Shown piece after piece: positions 1 to 7,947 of a stretch of DNA of 18,640 nt. Under the pieces are notes generated by a model. It made no database searches and was not told the origin of the DNA. It saw nothing but the letters and a program-made list of their open reading frames with translations. Source of the stretch: Candidatus Scybalocola fimicaballi. GTDB lineage: Bacteria; Bacteroidota; Bacteroidia; Bacteroidales; Paludibacteraceae. The stretch is taken from NCBI GenBank assembly GCA_002317115.1, contig DCIP01000193.1, positions 3,830-22,469 of the forward strand, given 5' to 3'. A program made the position numbers and the translations under genes. Positions within the stretch are counted from its first letter, which is position 1. Every line of letters begins with the position of its first letter.

Positions 1-924
1 CCTGAGGATTCTCTATACACAATCGAGGGTAATGTCCAGACTAACGTCGGAAGATACGATATCTTCGTTTCACTTGTTGATATTAGAAACTATGAGTGGA
101 TCGATGGTACTACTGATGATTTGACTTATAGATTCGCAATTATCCATCCAATTGTCAAGGATACAATAAATCCTTCAGATATTAAGCTTCCAAATGAGGA
201 GATTGAGTCTGGTGATACAGTATCTTTGTACGACAAACCGGGTGACTATATCTACGATATGACATTCGACAGCTTGGCTCACGAGCAGGGCTTCGAGGAT
301 GTGAAGGGAGAACTTGGTGAGGATGGAATCAATTTGATCATTCCTGATGATGTTAAGCCAGGCAACTATGATGTCACTGTGTCAATCACAGATATCGATG
401 GTGACGTGATCGATACAACAATCAGCTTCTCTGTCGCATATCCAAGTGATTTGATCATAAGATTGTTGAATGATGTTCTTTCTGTCAATAACACAGGTAA
501 TGAGTTTACATCTTACCAGTGGTACAAGAATGGCAAGAAGATCGACGGCGCTACAGATCAGTTCTACTGTGACCTTGATGGTGTTAAGGGTGTTTACAAG
601 GTTCAGGTTGTAAATAAGGCTGGCGACACATTGTTCATCGCAGAACGTGAGTTTGAGGCTATCATTCCTCCATTCAATGTGACTTTGAGTAAGAATCCTG
701 TTAATACAGGAGAGTCGTTCACAGTTACTATTGAGGGAATTGCCGATTCGAATATCTTGGCTGCTTCTTCACTTGTTGTTTACGACATTAATGGAATCGT
801 TGTTAGCAATAAGTTCGGAGTGGAGAAGATGAACACAATGTCAATCGGTAATATCGGTGAGTACATCGTGGTTGTGAGAATCGCCAGTGGACAGACTGTA
901 AGCAAGCATCTGTTGGTAAAGTAA
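1..924 (+). CDS. T9SS-exported Ig-like surface protein, 3' part only (5' end outside window)
   Basis: The frame is open from base 1, so this is the last 307 residues of a longer protein. It consists of beta-rich, Asp/Gly/Val-rich repeats. An Ig-like module lies around residues 148-215, with the typical core YQWYKNGKKIDGA at about 171-183. Residues of about 225-307 look like a T9SS type A sorting domain: it starts near NPVNTGESFTV, has a central VVYDINGIVV strand, and ends GEYIVVV...KHLLVK. Such proteins cross the outer membrane through the type IX system and become anchored on the surface or released; an adhesin or scaffold role is an inference. A beta-barrel gene follows after 19 bases and is probably in the same operon. 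The function of the missing N-terminal part cannot be judged. Confidence 0.8.
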   Translation, partial: PEDSLYTIEGNVQTNVGRYDIFVSLVDIRNYEWIDGTTDDLTYRFAIIHPIVKDTINPSDIKLPNEEIESGDTVSLYDKPGDYIYDMTFDSLAHEQGFEDVKGELGEDGINLIIPDDVKPGNYDVTVSITDIDGDVIDTTISFSVAYPSDLIIRLLNDVLSVNNTGNEFTSYQWYKNGKKIDGATDQFYCDLDGVKGVYKVQVVNKAGDTLFIAEREFEAIIPPFNVTLSKNPVNTGESFTVTIEGIADSNILAASSLVVYDINGIVVSNKFGVEKMNTMSIGNIGEYIVVVRIASGQTVSKHLLVK

Positions 925-943
925 AGTTAGGGAGGTTATTAAA

Positions 944-1957
944 ATGAAGATAAATTTCAAAATGATGATGGCTTGCCTATGTGCAGCCGGATCAATGAAT
1001 GGTTTTTCGCAGACTGAACAATATCTTAGAGCGAGTTTGAATGGTGGAATTTCCACCCTTCAATACTCCTCTGATGAGATTTCGACTGATTTGTTCTCTT
1101 CGTCGAGCCTTGGTGGAGGCTTGACTGCAGAATACTTCTTGTTCTTCAATAAGTATATCGGAGCGTCTGCTGGAGTTGGTGTGACGATGTCGCGGAGTAA
1201 GTATGAGTTGAATGACGTTATGAGCAAAGAAATGTCATACTACTCTTATGATGACAGATCGACCAAGAGTTTTGTCTACAATGCCAATTTTGAAAATTGG
1301 GGTGAGAAGCAGACGGTTTATACCATTGATGTCCCTGTAAGTGTCGCTGGAAGATACTCTTTCTCAGATAAGATTACAGCGATGGCTAACATGGGTGTCA
1401 AATTCCAGTTCCCTATCAAGGCTACTTACAAGGTGGCTGACGGTAGCAAACGTACATCCACTGGCTATTTCCAGGATGCTAATGTGGTGCTTTCAAAAAT
1501 TCCTCATCAGGGATTCTACACTTTGGACCACGCTCTTGACGGAGATTTGGATACTAAGGATCTTGTCATTGCCGCATTCTTGGATTTGGGTGTGATGCAG
1601 AAGATTGGCAGCCAACATTTCTACTACGGCATCTATGGTCAGTTGGGTGTCACACCGCTTAATGTGGAGACAAGTAATGAGTTCTTGACTCAGTTTGGAA
1701 TCTACAATTCTCCGCTTAACACAACGGAGATTGACAAGGTCCGTCTTGTGTCGTTGGGTATTAAGTTGGGTTACGTGTTGCCAGTTAGGACTAACTCTGA
1801 AGAGGCAGAGAAAACGGAGGAAGATAGCACTTATACTGGTATTAAGCCAGAAATGGATGATCATCCCTATACAACTGTTCATTCAGAATCTTCGGAATCT
1901 CCTAATATGAATGAAGTAAAAGAGACTGAATCTGTGAATGGTGAAGAATCAAAATAA
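944..1957 (+). CDS. Outer-membrane beta-barrel protein with acidic C-terminal tail
   Basis: This 337-residue protein has a signal peptide (MKINFKMMMACLCAAGSMNGFSQ) and then a barrel-like body of alternating hydrophobic and polar strands with many Gly and aromatic residues, for example FNKYIGASAGVGV near the start and LGIKLGYVLPV near residue 275. It resembles the Bacteroidota outer-membrane beta-barrel (OMP_b-brl / PorT-like) superfamily. The barrel seems to end near residue 282. A tail of about 55 residues rich in Glu and Ser follows, which is unusual because most barrels end in a terminal aromatic strand. An AGGGAGG ribosome site lies 8-14 bases before ATG. The gene follows a T9SS cargo gene after 19 bases and precedes a strong terminator, so the two probably form the end of one operon. 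An anchoring or partner role for the upstream protein is inference only. Confidence 0.8.
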   Translation: MKINFKMMMACLCAAGSMNGFSQTEQYLRASLNGGISTLQYSSDEISTDLFSSSSLGGGLTAEYFLFFNKYIGASAGVGVTMSRSKYELNDVMSKEMSYYSYDDRSTKSFVYNANFENWGEKQTVYTIDVPVSVAGRYSFSDKITAMANMGVKFQFPIKATYKVADGSKRTSTGYFQDANVVLSKIPHQGFYTLDHALDGDLDTKDLVIAAFLDLGVMQKIGSQHFYYGIYGQLGVTPLNVETSNEFLTQFGIYNSPLNTTEIDKVRLVSLGIKLGYVLPVRTNSEEAEKTEEDSTYTGIKPEMDDHPYTTVHSESSESPNMNEVKETESVNGEESK

Positions 1958-1982
1958 GATCTGAACAACACGTTTGTTAAAT

Positions 1983-2023
1983 AAAAAAGTCGACGGTCAA
2001 AATGTTGATCGTCGATTTTTTTA
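1983..2023 (+). terminator. Rho-independent terminator after the beta-barrel gene
   Basis: An 11-bp stem (TCGACGGTCAA at 1990-2000 with TTGATCGTCGA at 2005-2015, one G-T wobble) closes a 4-base AATG loop. A T-rich tract follows, and an A-run precedes it. Confidence 0.9.
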
Positions 2024-2084
2024 TTGTGTGATGAAGATTTTATATTATATTTGTATTTATTGATGTGGCAGACAGACGAGGATT

Positions 2085-2125
2085 CGTTTGAAACGATAAT
2101 CCATATATATGGGATGAAATTTCAT
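2085..2125. promoter_or_regulatory. Cluster of three palindromes, candidate operators of the GH74 gene
   Basis: Three dyads are stacked directly upstream of the promoter: CGTTTGAAACG (2085-2095, odd-centred), CCATATATATGG (2101-2112, perfect) and ATGAAATTTCAT (2114-2125, perfect). The last abuts a possible -33 TTG (2127-2129). The position suits regulator binding sites; no regulator is encoded in the window. Confidence 0.45.
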
Positions 2126-2146
2126 GTTGGAAATCTCGTTATCGGT

Positions 2147-2154
2147 TATCTTTG
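2147..2154 (+). promoter_or_regulatory. Bacteroidota-type -7 box for the GH74 gene
   Basis: TATCTTTG matches the TAnnTTTG -7 consensus, 45 bases before the ATG at 2200. A TTG at 2127-2129 is the only nearby -33 candidate, with a 17-base spacer that is a little short. Confidence 0.65.
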
Positions 2155-2199
2155 CGTCAATTACATTAGTAGACAAAAGGGTTATTAATATCTTACGCT

Positions 2200-5160
2200 A
2201 TGAAATTAAATCATTTATTTCCGGTGATCGGATTGCTTGCGTTTGCCATGACAGCAAATGCAGCTGGGTTTGATTATGAAGGAGCTGATGCAAAACCAGC
2301 AGGAAGTGGTTGGGATGCGGAATCAGAAATCGTAGACAACCCATATAAATCAGGTAATACATCTTCTAAGTGTACAATGGTGCATCCTACTGAAGCGTGG
2401 GGTGTCGCTGGTGAGTGGATGGAAGAGAACACTGGAGAATATAAGATTGTCGCTGATTTCTTCGTTAAGAAGGATTGTGATATCAACTGTTATCATGCCG
2501 GTGTCGACGCGAACAAGAAGGCTTCTTTGAAGGGAGGCAAGTGGAATCGTGTCGTGTTTGACTTTAGTGCGCTAGGTTCAAGTGCCCAGGCTATGGTTTA
2601 TTTCGGACAGGTCTCTCAGGATTGGTATGTTGACAATATTCAGTTTGTAAAACTAAGCGAGAATGTCGCAGACTACGACACGGAGTCGTTCTCTCCTGAT
2701 CCTGACGTCGCTTATACTTTCGGTCGTGTGAAGATCGGTGGTGGTGGATTCGTTTCTGGAATCATCGCTGAGGGTTCTACTATGATTGCCCGTACCGACG
2801 TGGGTGGTGCTTACATCCGTAATCACGCTAATTGTTCATGGGATCCAATCACAGATTTCATTTCAGAGGACGACAAGGGTCTTTATTCAATTGAGGCTGC
2901 GGCTATCGACCCTTCAAATACTAAGAATATCTATCTTCTTGGTGGTTGCCAGTATTTCTCTGGCACTAAGACTGCCATGATGATCAGTAAAGACGGTGGT
3001 AAGAATTTCAGCATCGTGCCTGTGACTGATCTTGTCCGTGTCCATGGCAATGGTCAGGGACGTAACTGCGGTGAGCGTATCGCCGTCGATCCAAACAATA
3101 GCGATATCGTTTACGCTGGAGGTCGTGCCGGTGTTCCTTTGATTGTCTCTACTGATGGAGGTAAGACTTGGAAATCTGTTTCTTCTTTCCCTGCTACTGC
3201 TTATAGCAAGTCAACTAAGTGGCCTGCTTGGGAAAGTACATCGGTAAACACAACTCCTGATGAGAATGGTACGACATCTGTTGTAATCGACAAGAGTTCG
3301 GTTAAGAACGGTAAGTCGCAGCGTATCTTCGTCGGTATTTCTCGTACAGGTGCTGATAATCTTTATGTCAGTGAAGACGCGGGTGCTACTTGGTCGGCTG
3401 TCCAGGGTACTGACAATGGCTTTATCCCATGTCGCATGAAGATGAACAGCAAGGGTGAACTTATCATTGCTTGTGCCGACAAGTGCGTAGGTGGCGCTAA
3501 GGGTAAGATGTATAAGTACGATATCGCTGGAGATAAGATGACTGACATCACTCCATCTAATGCTCCTGCACTTGGTGGATTTGATATCGCACCGTCTGAT
3601 CCAAACAAGATGGTGGTTTCTACTAACAATACTTGGATTCCTCAGAAGTGGGATGGCGGACAAAGTGCTAATGGTGATATCATCTGGACTACTATCGACG
3701 GTGGTAAGACTTGGAATTCTCTACAGAACAAGATGACTCTTTACAATAATGGAGTGACTTGGGTTAAGGGCTATGCTCTTCACTGGTGTGGATCTGTATG
3801 TATTGATCCAACTGACGAGAATAAGGCTTCATTCACTTCTGGTAACGGTATCTTCACTTGTGACCAGATCTGGTGTCCTGATCCAAAATTCTATTTCGAC
3901 GTGAATGGAGTGGAGGAGACTGTGCCTCTTGACATCACTTCAATCCCAGGCAGAAACACTCTTTCTGTAATCGGAGACTACACTGGATTTATGCACAATG
4001 ATATCCATGAGTTCCCTGCTATTCACGATCCTGCTCCTGGTACTACAGGTGGTATCTGCTACTATCCTCAGAATCCAGATGTGATGATGCGTGTCGCTAA
4101 CGAGGGATTCTTCATCACAACAAGTGGCGAGACTGGTTGGAAGAAGGTGTCAAAGACATCTGCGTCATACAACAACCCATATTGCAGTGAGTGCGCTCCA
4201 ATGGCCTCAAACGAGGGTAAGTGTGCTATCACTAAGGTCGACGGAAAGTATCGTTTCTTCGTAATTCCAATTCCTGATTCAAACGGAGAGGGAAATGGTA
4301 GCGGTATCTTCTATTCCGACGACGAGGGTGCTACTTGGACTGCAATCGCAGGTACAAAGAAGGCAATTCGTATCGTTACTGATCCTATGAACGACAAGTA
4401 TCTATATGCGTCGGGAATGGGTGTGCTAATGGTAAGTAAGGATTACGGTAAGACATATAGCGACGTCGCTCTTCAGAACACATTCGGATGGCAGAGTGCT
4501 TACACTCGTCTTTGCGTCGTTCCTGGTCACGAAGGATTGATCTACGCTCCATGTGCAGACAATGGTGTTCAGGTTTCTACTGATCACGGCGCAACATTCA
4601 AGAAATTGTCTGGAATCGAAAGCTGTGAGGCTGTCGGATGTGGTAAGGGTAAGAAAGATGGCGAGTATGCTCTATATATCTATGGCTCAGCCGGCTACGG
4701 TAATGGATTCTACCGCTCTCTTGATGAAGGTAAGACATGGCAGTTGCTAAGCGACTCTAAGCATCAGTTTGGCGGCCCAGGTAACGGTCAGTTCCTTGAG
4801 GGTGACCAGAATGTATTCGGCCGCTTCTACATGAGTTCAATCGGACTTGGTATCATCTATGGTGAAGAGTCAGCTACAGCTGTTCCTCATACTTGGGAGT
4901 GCTCTACATTAGTAAGTGAGGGATGCGACGCATCTGGTGTTGACGACGTTGATGCTGCAAACTCAATGGTGGTTTATCCAAACCCATCAAGCTCAGATTT
5001 CACATTCGCTGTGGCTGGAGAGTATGAGTTGGTGTCAGCACTTGGTCAGGCAATCGCGTCTGGTGTGGCTGAGGTTGGAGAAACATTCGCTGCCAACCTT
5101 CCTTCAGGAGTATACTTCTTGAAGATGAATGGAGAAGCTTTCAAGGTTGTGAAGAAGTAA
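2200..5160 (+). CDS. Secreted GH74-family xyloglucanase with T9SS sorting domain
   Basis: This 986-residue protein probably hydrolyses the beta-1,4-glucan backbone of xyloglucan outside the cell. A signal peptide (about 1-21, ending TANAA) is followed by a beta-sandwich-like accessory region (about 22-165). Next come the two beta-propellers of GH74, beginning near KIGGGGFVSGI. Both acidic catalytic positions known in GH74 appear conserved: Asp200 in ARTDVGGAY and Asp593 in SVIGDYTGFMHND. At least eight Asp-box-like motifs are visible, such as SKDGGKNF, STDGGKTW, TIDGGKTW, SDDEGATW and SLDEGKTW. The last 70 or so residues form a T9SS type A domain (VVYPNPSSSDFTF ... LPSGVYFLKM ... FKVVKK). The gene stands alone between a promoter and a terminator, with no susC/susD neighbours. 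GH74 also includes oligoxyloglucan-specific exo-enzymes, so endo or exo action cannot be settled here. Confidence 0.92.
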   Translation: MKLNHLFPVIGLLAFAMTANAAGFDYEGADAKPAGSGWDAESEIVDNPYKSGNTSSKCTMVHPTEAWGVAGEWMEENTGEYKIVADFFVKKDCDINCYHAGVDANKKASLKGGKWNRVVFDFSALGSSAQAMVYFGQVSQDWYVDNIQFVKLSENVADYDTESFSPDPDVAYTFGRVKIGGGGFVSGIIAEGSTMIARTDVGGAYIRNHANCSWDPITDFISEDDKGLYSIEAAAIDPSNTKNIYLLGGCQYFSGTKTAMMISKDGGKNFSIVPVTDLVRVHGNGQGRNCGERIAVDPNNSDIVYAGGRAGVPLIVSTDGGKTWKSVSSFPATAYSKSTKWPAWESTSVNTTPDENGTTSVVIDKSSVKNGKSQRIFVGISRTGADNLYVSEDAGATWSAVQGTDNGFIPCRMKMNSKGELIIACADKCVGGAKGKMYKYDIAGDKMTDITPSNAPALGGFDIAPSDPNKMVVSTNNTWIPQKWDGGQSANGDIIWTTIDGGKTWNSLQNKMTLYNNGVTWVKGYALHWCGSVCIDPTDENKASFTSGNGIFTCDQIWCPDPKFYFDVNGVEETVPLDITSIPGRNTLSVIGDYTGFMHNDIHEFPAIHDPAPGTTGGICYYPQNPDVMMRVANEGFFITTSGETGWKKVSKTSASYNNPYCSECAPMASNEGKCAITKVDGKYRFFVIPIPDSNGEGNGSGIFYSDDEGATWTAIAGTKKAIRIVTDPMNDKYLYASGMGVLMVSKDYGKTYSDVALQNTFGWQSAYTRLCVVPGHEGLIYAPCADNGVQVSTDHGATFKKLSGIESCEAVGCGKGKKDGEYALYIYGSAGYGNGFYRSLDEGKTWQLLSDSKHQFGGPGNGQFLEGDQNVFGRFYMSSIGLGIIYGEESATAVPHTWECSTLVSEGCDASGVDDVDAANSMVVYPNPSSSDFTFAVAGEYELVSALGQAIASGVAEVGETFAANLPSGVYFLKMNGEAFKVVKK

Positions 5161-5181
5161 ATAGTTTTGATATATTAGTAG

Positions 5182-5226
5182 AAAAGCCGTTTTGGAGTGA
5201 ATGCTTCAAAACGGCTTTTTTGTTTT
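5182..5226 (+). terminator. Strong Rho-independent terminator after the GH74 gene
   Basis: A 16-bp stem with one wobble (5182-5197 with 5204-5219, core AAAAGCCGTTTTG/CAAAACGGCTTTT) and a 6-base loop is followed by a T-run. Confidence 0.95.
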
Positions 5227-5309
5227 AATCATCGGAATCACCTCCATGTCACATACATTGGTTAGGAAAATGGCTATCTCTTGCGATTCCTTACCTACCG
5301 TCGCTACTG

Positions 5310-5317
5310 TACTTTTG
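5310..5317 (+). promoter_or_regulatory. -7 box upstream of a small membrane-protein gene
   Basis: TACTTTTG matches TAnnTTTG and lies 31 bases before the ATG at 5349. No good -33 TTTG is seen at the usual distance. Confidence 0.5.
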
Positions 5318-5348
5318 CAATCGAAAGTTAAACTAAAAAGAGGATATT

Positions 5349-5441
5349 ATGATACAGGATATATTTCAGTTCACGGCAGGAATCGTTTTAATCATTATTG
5401 CTTTCTATTATTCTTATAAAGGAGAAAAACAGAAAGCATAA
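5349..5441 (+). CDS. Probable 30-residue single-pass membrane protein
   Basis: The frame encodes MIQDIFQFTAGIVLIIIAFY (residues 1-20) and then a short basic tail (YSYKGEKQKA). A hydrophobic stretch of about 13 residues (AGIVLIIIAFYYS) followed by Lys residues fits one membrane span with the C-terminus inside. A TAnnTTTG box 31 bases upstream and an AGAGG ribosome site 5-6 bases before ATG support real expression. It sits between the GH74 terminator and a hairpin, as an independent transcription unit. I do not recognise a family. Chance occurrence in AT-rich sequence is the main alternative. Confidence 0.5.
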   Translation: MIQDIFQFTAGIVLIIIAFYYSYKGEKQKA

Positions 5442-5474
5442 GTCTCAGACAACTTTTTTTAGTATCTTAAGACA

Positions 5475-5508
5475 ATAAAGCAGTGACTGTGTCCAGCCAC
5501 TGCTTTAT
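5475..5508. terminator. Hairpin between convergent genes, possible bidirectional terminator
   Basis: A perfect 11-bp stem (ATAAAGCAGTG at 5475-5485, CACTGCTTTAT at 5498-5508) encloses a 12-base loop. It lies between the small plus-strand gene and the minus-strand lipoprotein gene. Neither side carries a long T-run, so termination strength is uncertain. Confidence 0.5.
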
Positions 5509-5528
5509 ATATCAGAATGAATTAGTTT

Positions 5529-6302
5529 TTATTTCGTAACCGCACGAACATTTTTCCCTATGCAACGATCAAATTCTGTTATATCAAAATGGTTGACTCC
5601 AAAACACCAATATTTAGAATTCCTTGGGGAATTAAAGTTGTCGCCAAGAGTTGATGTCCAATAATGCCCGCCTGGAAATGATTGTCCAAAGTCTGGGCGT
5701 TCTCCGCCAGCTGGAAAAAAGATGACATTGTTGTTGATTTTGCTGACACACACTAATCCGGCTACCTCTGTACCACCAAATGTGGTTGCCACATTCCATT
5801 CGCAGTTTCTTAACAACTCTTCCATTTCTTCTGCAGTTGGAGTCCTCCATTTTTCACTCCAGTTTGCGGTCGCAGCGTCGTCTTCTGGATCTAATGTTGT
5901 CTTGTTGTCAACTATGCCGTAACCCTCATCGCTGTTATACTTAGTAAATGTGTGGGATTTGTGTTCGTCTTCGTCCACCCATTTGTAGGTAGTGATGTCG
6001 TACTTTTCTTTTGAAGATGTCTCTCCCCAAGAAAAATAGTCTCCAAATTCAAATTCAGTAGTCGCCCCGACGTTGCAAGTCGCCCATTTTATTCCGCTTG
6101 GTAATCCGAGGTCGACATACGTGTGGCCGTCTACTTGTCCAGAAACTGTGATTTTGTTAATGGTTGACCAAAACGCTTCTTGTTGTTTTCTCTCTTCTTC
6201 TTGCTTTTTAAATTCGTCGTCGTTTTCGTCCAAACATGATGAAAAAGAAAACAAAACACTACTTGCTAAGAGTAGTTCGCCAATAAAGTGCTTGTGTTTC
6301 AT
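5529..6302 (-). CDS. Surface lipoprotein with Fibrobacter-type major paralogous domain
   Basis: This 257-residue protein begins with a lipoprotein signal peptide, with the acylated Cys at residue 23 (SFSSC). The acidic stretch right after it (LDENDDE) resembles the surface-export signals described for Bacteroidota lipoproteins. A charged KKQEEERKQQE segment leads into a domain with HTYVDLGLPSGIKWATCNVGA, FGDYFSWGE, WRTPTAEEMEEL and a C-terminal GKNVRAVTK. That pattern matches the Fibrobacter succinogenes major paralogous domain (FISUMP family) seen in many Bacteroidales lipoproteins. The molecular function of this domain is unknown; surface recognition is a guess. It is transcribed alone from a divergent promoter region shared with the downstream plus-strand hydrolase gene. 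Confidence 0.82.
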   Translation of the reverse strand: MKHKHFIGELLLASSVLFSFSSCLDENDDEFKKQEEERKQQEAFWSTINKITVSGQVDGHTYVDLGLPSGIKWATCNVGATTEFEFGDYFSWGETSSKEKYDITTYKWVDEDEHKSHTFTKYNSDEGYGIVDNKTTLDPEDDAATANWSEKWRTPTAEEMEELLRNCEWNVATTFGGTEVAGLVCVSKINNNVIFFPAGGERPDFGQSFPGGHYWTSTLGDNFNSPRNSKYWCFGVNHFDITEFDRCIGKNVRAVTK

Positions 6303-6343
6303 GGTAATATATGTTTTGATGTATTTAGACTAATCAATTATTG

Positions 6344-6351
6344 CAAATGTA
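6344..6351 (-). promoter_or_regulatory. -7 box for the surface lipoprotein gene
   Basis: Read on the minus strand this is TACATTTG (TAnnTTTG), 41 bases before the ATG at 6302. The -33 element is not clear. Confidence 0.5.
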
Positions 6352-6448
6352 ATGCTCTTTTGATACAAAAAAAATTAATGTGTGTTTTTTTTGAATATTC
6401 TTTGCTTCTGTTCCTCATGTTTTGAAGGATTCTCAAACTTTTTTATGT

Positions 6449-6456
6449 TATCTTTG
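6449..6456 (+). promoter_or_regulatory. -7 box for the alpha/beta hydrolase gene
   Basis: TATCTTTG lies 25 bases before the ATG at 6482. A TTTG at 6421-6424 is about 24 bases upstream, wider than the usual spacer. Confidence 0.6.
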
Positions 6457-6481
6457 CATATAAATATTACACAATTCAAAG

Positions 6482-7510
6482 ATGAATTTACATATTTCGA
6501 ATATTGTCAAGCTGGTTCTTGTTATGTCAGCTTTCTTTTCAATTAATGCGAACGCTCAGTATGTGGAAGATATATTGGGTGACGGTTATTTAAGCCGCAC
6601 TATCGAGCAACCGGATGATTATGATGGTAAAGTGGTCTGCACCGTCATCAAAAAGCCGACTATGCCTAATGTGAAAAAGGCGATTGTCTATGTGCATGGC
6701 TACAACGATTATTTTTTCCAGAAAGCTCTTGGCGATAGTGCCAACGCTCACGGCTATAATTTCTATGCTGTTGACCTGCGCAAATACGGTCGTTCCCTGC
6801 TTCCAAATCAGGAGCATTTCTTCTGCAAAAAGATGAGTGAATATTTCCCTGATATCGATGCTGCCGTCTCTATAGCTCGTCAGGAAGGCAATGAGAAGGT
6901 TTACCTTATGGGCCACTCTACAGGTGGTCTGAGCTCAACTCTATATGTTGGGCAGAAGAAGAACACTCCGAATATTGATGGCTTGATTCTCAACAGTCCT
7001 TTCTTCGACTGGAATTTTGGTCCGATGATGGAGAATGTCCTTATGCCATGTGTCAGTTTCGTAGGAATTTTTGCAAAGAGATTGAAAGTGCAGGGCTCGA
7101 ATAATGTTCCCTGTGGATATGCACAATGTCTGATGAAGAATTTCCGTGGTGAGTGGGATTACAATGGAGAGTGGAAGAAACCATACGAGCATACCAAACG
7201 TGCTGGCTGGGTGCATGCGATCAACCGTGGTCAGATAAAAGCTCGTCGACATACTGATATTAAATGCCCGATATTGCTTATGAGCAGTGACAAGTCTGTC
7301 AAGGAAGAAGACGATTGGAGAGAAGAGTTTATGTATGCCGACGTCGTGCTTGATACGAAAGAGATCCAAAAATACGGTAAAAAGATAGGCAAGAATGTCA
7401 CACCTGTCATAATCAAGGATGGAATGCACGACCTGATCCTTTCCAAGAAAAACGTGAGAGACGAAGCCTACAAAACTATATTTGAATGGTTGGAGAAAGT
7501 AGAGAAATGA
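6482..7510 (+). CDS. Secreted alpha/beta hydrolase (serine aminopeptidase S33 / lysophospholipase-like)
   Basis: This 342-residue protein has a signal peptide (about 1-25, ending NANAQ) and an alpha/beta-hydrolase fold. YVHGYNDYF near residue 70 fits the oxyanion-hole loop, and the nucleophile elbow GHSTGG places the catalytic Ser at 146. The likely acid is Asp270 in MSSDKSV and the likely base is His316 in DGMHDLIL. The family (Hydrolase_4) contains monoacylglycerol lipases, lysophospholipases and acyl-peptide hydrolases, so the substrate is undefined; an ester or peptide in the periplasm or outside is likely. The gene has its own promoter, divergent from a lipoprotein gene. No clear terminator follows. 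Confidence 0.85.
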   Translation: MNLHISNIVKLVLVMSAFFSINANAQYVEDILGDGYLSRTIEQPDDYDGKVVCTVIKKPTMPNVKKAIVYVHGYNDYFFQKALGDSANAHGYNFYAVDLRKYGRSLLPNQEHFFCKKMSEYFPDIDAAVSIARQEGNEKVYLMGHSTGGLSSTLYVGQKKNTPNIDGLILNSPFFDWNFGPMMENVLMPCVSFVGIFAKRLKVQGSNNVPCGYAQCLMKNFRGEWDYNGEWKKPYEHTKRAGWVHAINRGQIKARRHTDIKCPILLMSSDKSVKEEDDWREEFMYADVVLDTKEIQKYGKKIGKNVTPVIIKDGMHDLILSKKNVRDEAYKTIFEWLEKVEK

Positions 7511-7638
7511 TGGCTCGTTCGTTTTTGATAAATGTAACATCTTAATACGTGCAGTTGTTCCAAATGAGGATTGTTAAGGACCTATGTTTGATTTATTAGT
7601 GGCACAATAAGATAATACGTTGAAAAAAGCATTGTGTA

Positions 7639-7669
7639 TTTGTGAGTTTATAAAAAACAAATAAATTTG
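7639..7669 (+). promoter_or_regulatory. Promoter of the antitoxin-like gene
   Basis: TTTG (7639-7642) and TAAATTTG (7662-7669) are separated by 19 bases, a good match to the Bacteroidota -33/-7 arrangement. A second -7-like TATTTTTG at 7704-7711, with a TTTG 17 bases upstream, could be an alternative. Confidence 0.65.
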
Positions 7670-7731
7670 CATTTGAAAGGGATTTGTCAGTTTTAGACAC
7701 TCTTATTTTTGAAAAACTAAAGATTTAGATT

Positions 7732-7947
7732 ATGTCATATTCAGAATTGGCTAAATTAGAATTGTGGGATGCAGTTAATTGTATCAACTCGCAATCGGAT
7801 CTAGATGAATTCAAGAATTTGATTGCAAAGTTTTTTGCAGACAAGGCACAAAAAGCAATAGATACATTATGGGAAAATGGATCTATAGATGAAGCCACTA
7901 TTGAGGATTGGGGCAAAGAACACATGAGAACTCCATATAAACAATGA
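7732..7947 (+). CDS. Small antitoxin-like protein, partner of a PIN-type toxin
   Basis: This 71-residue, mostly helical, acidic protein has LAKLELWDAV near the start, a central FKNLIAKFFADKAQKAIDTLW, and an ending EDWGKEHMRTPYKQ. From memory, proteins of this shape in Bacteroidales lie directly before PIN-domain ribonuclease toxins and serve as their antitoxins. Here the next frame starts in an ATGA overlap with this gene's stop and encodes what looks like the C-terminal end of such a toxin, which supports the assignment. No DNA-binding motif is obvious. A promoter with both boxes lies upstream. It may now be a solitary antitoxin. Confidence 0.6.
   Translation: MSYSELAKLELWDAVNCINSQSDLDEFKNLIAKFFADKAQKAIDTLWENGSIDEATIEDWGKEHMRTPYKQ

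Noticed and set aside
3211..3663. Minus-strand frame of 150 codons inside the GH74 gene.
   Set aside because: It is a shadow of the coding strand with no recognisable protein.
5201..5419. 72-codon plus-strand frame.
   Set aside because: It begins inside the GH74 terminator hairpin and overlaps the better supported 30-codon frame in another frame.
6941..7540. Minus-strand frame of 199 codons opposite the hydrolase.
   Set aside because: It is antisense to a gene with intact catalytic motifs and has no domain of its own.
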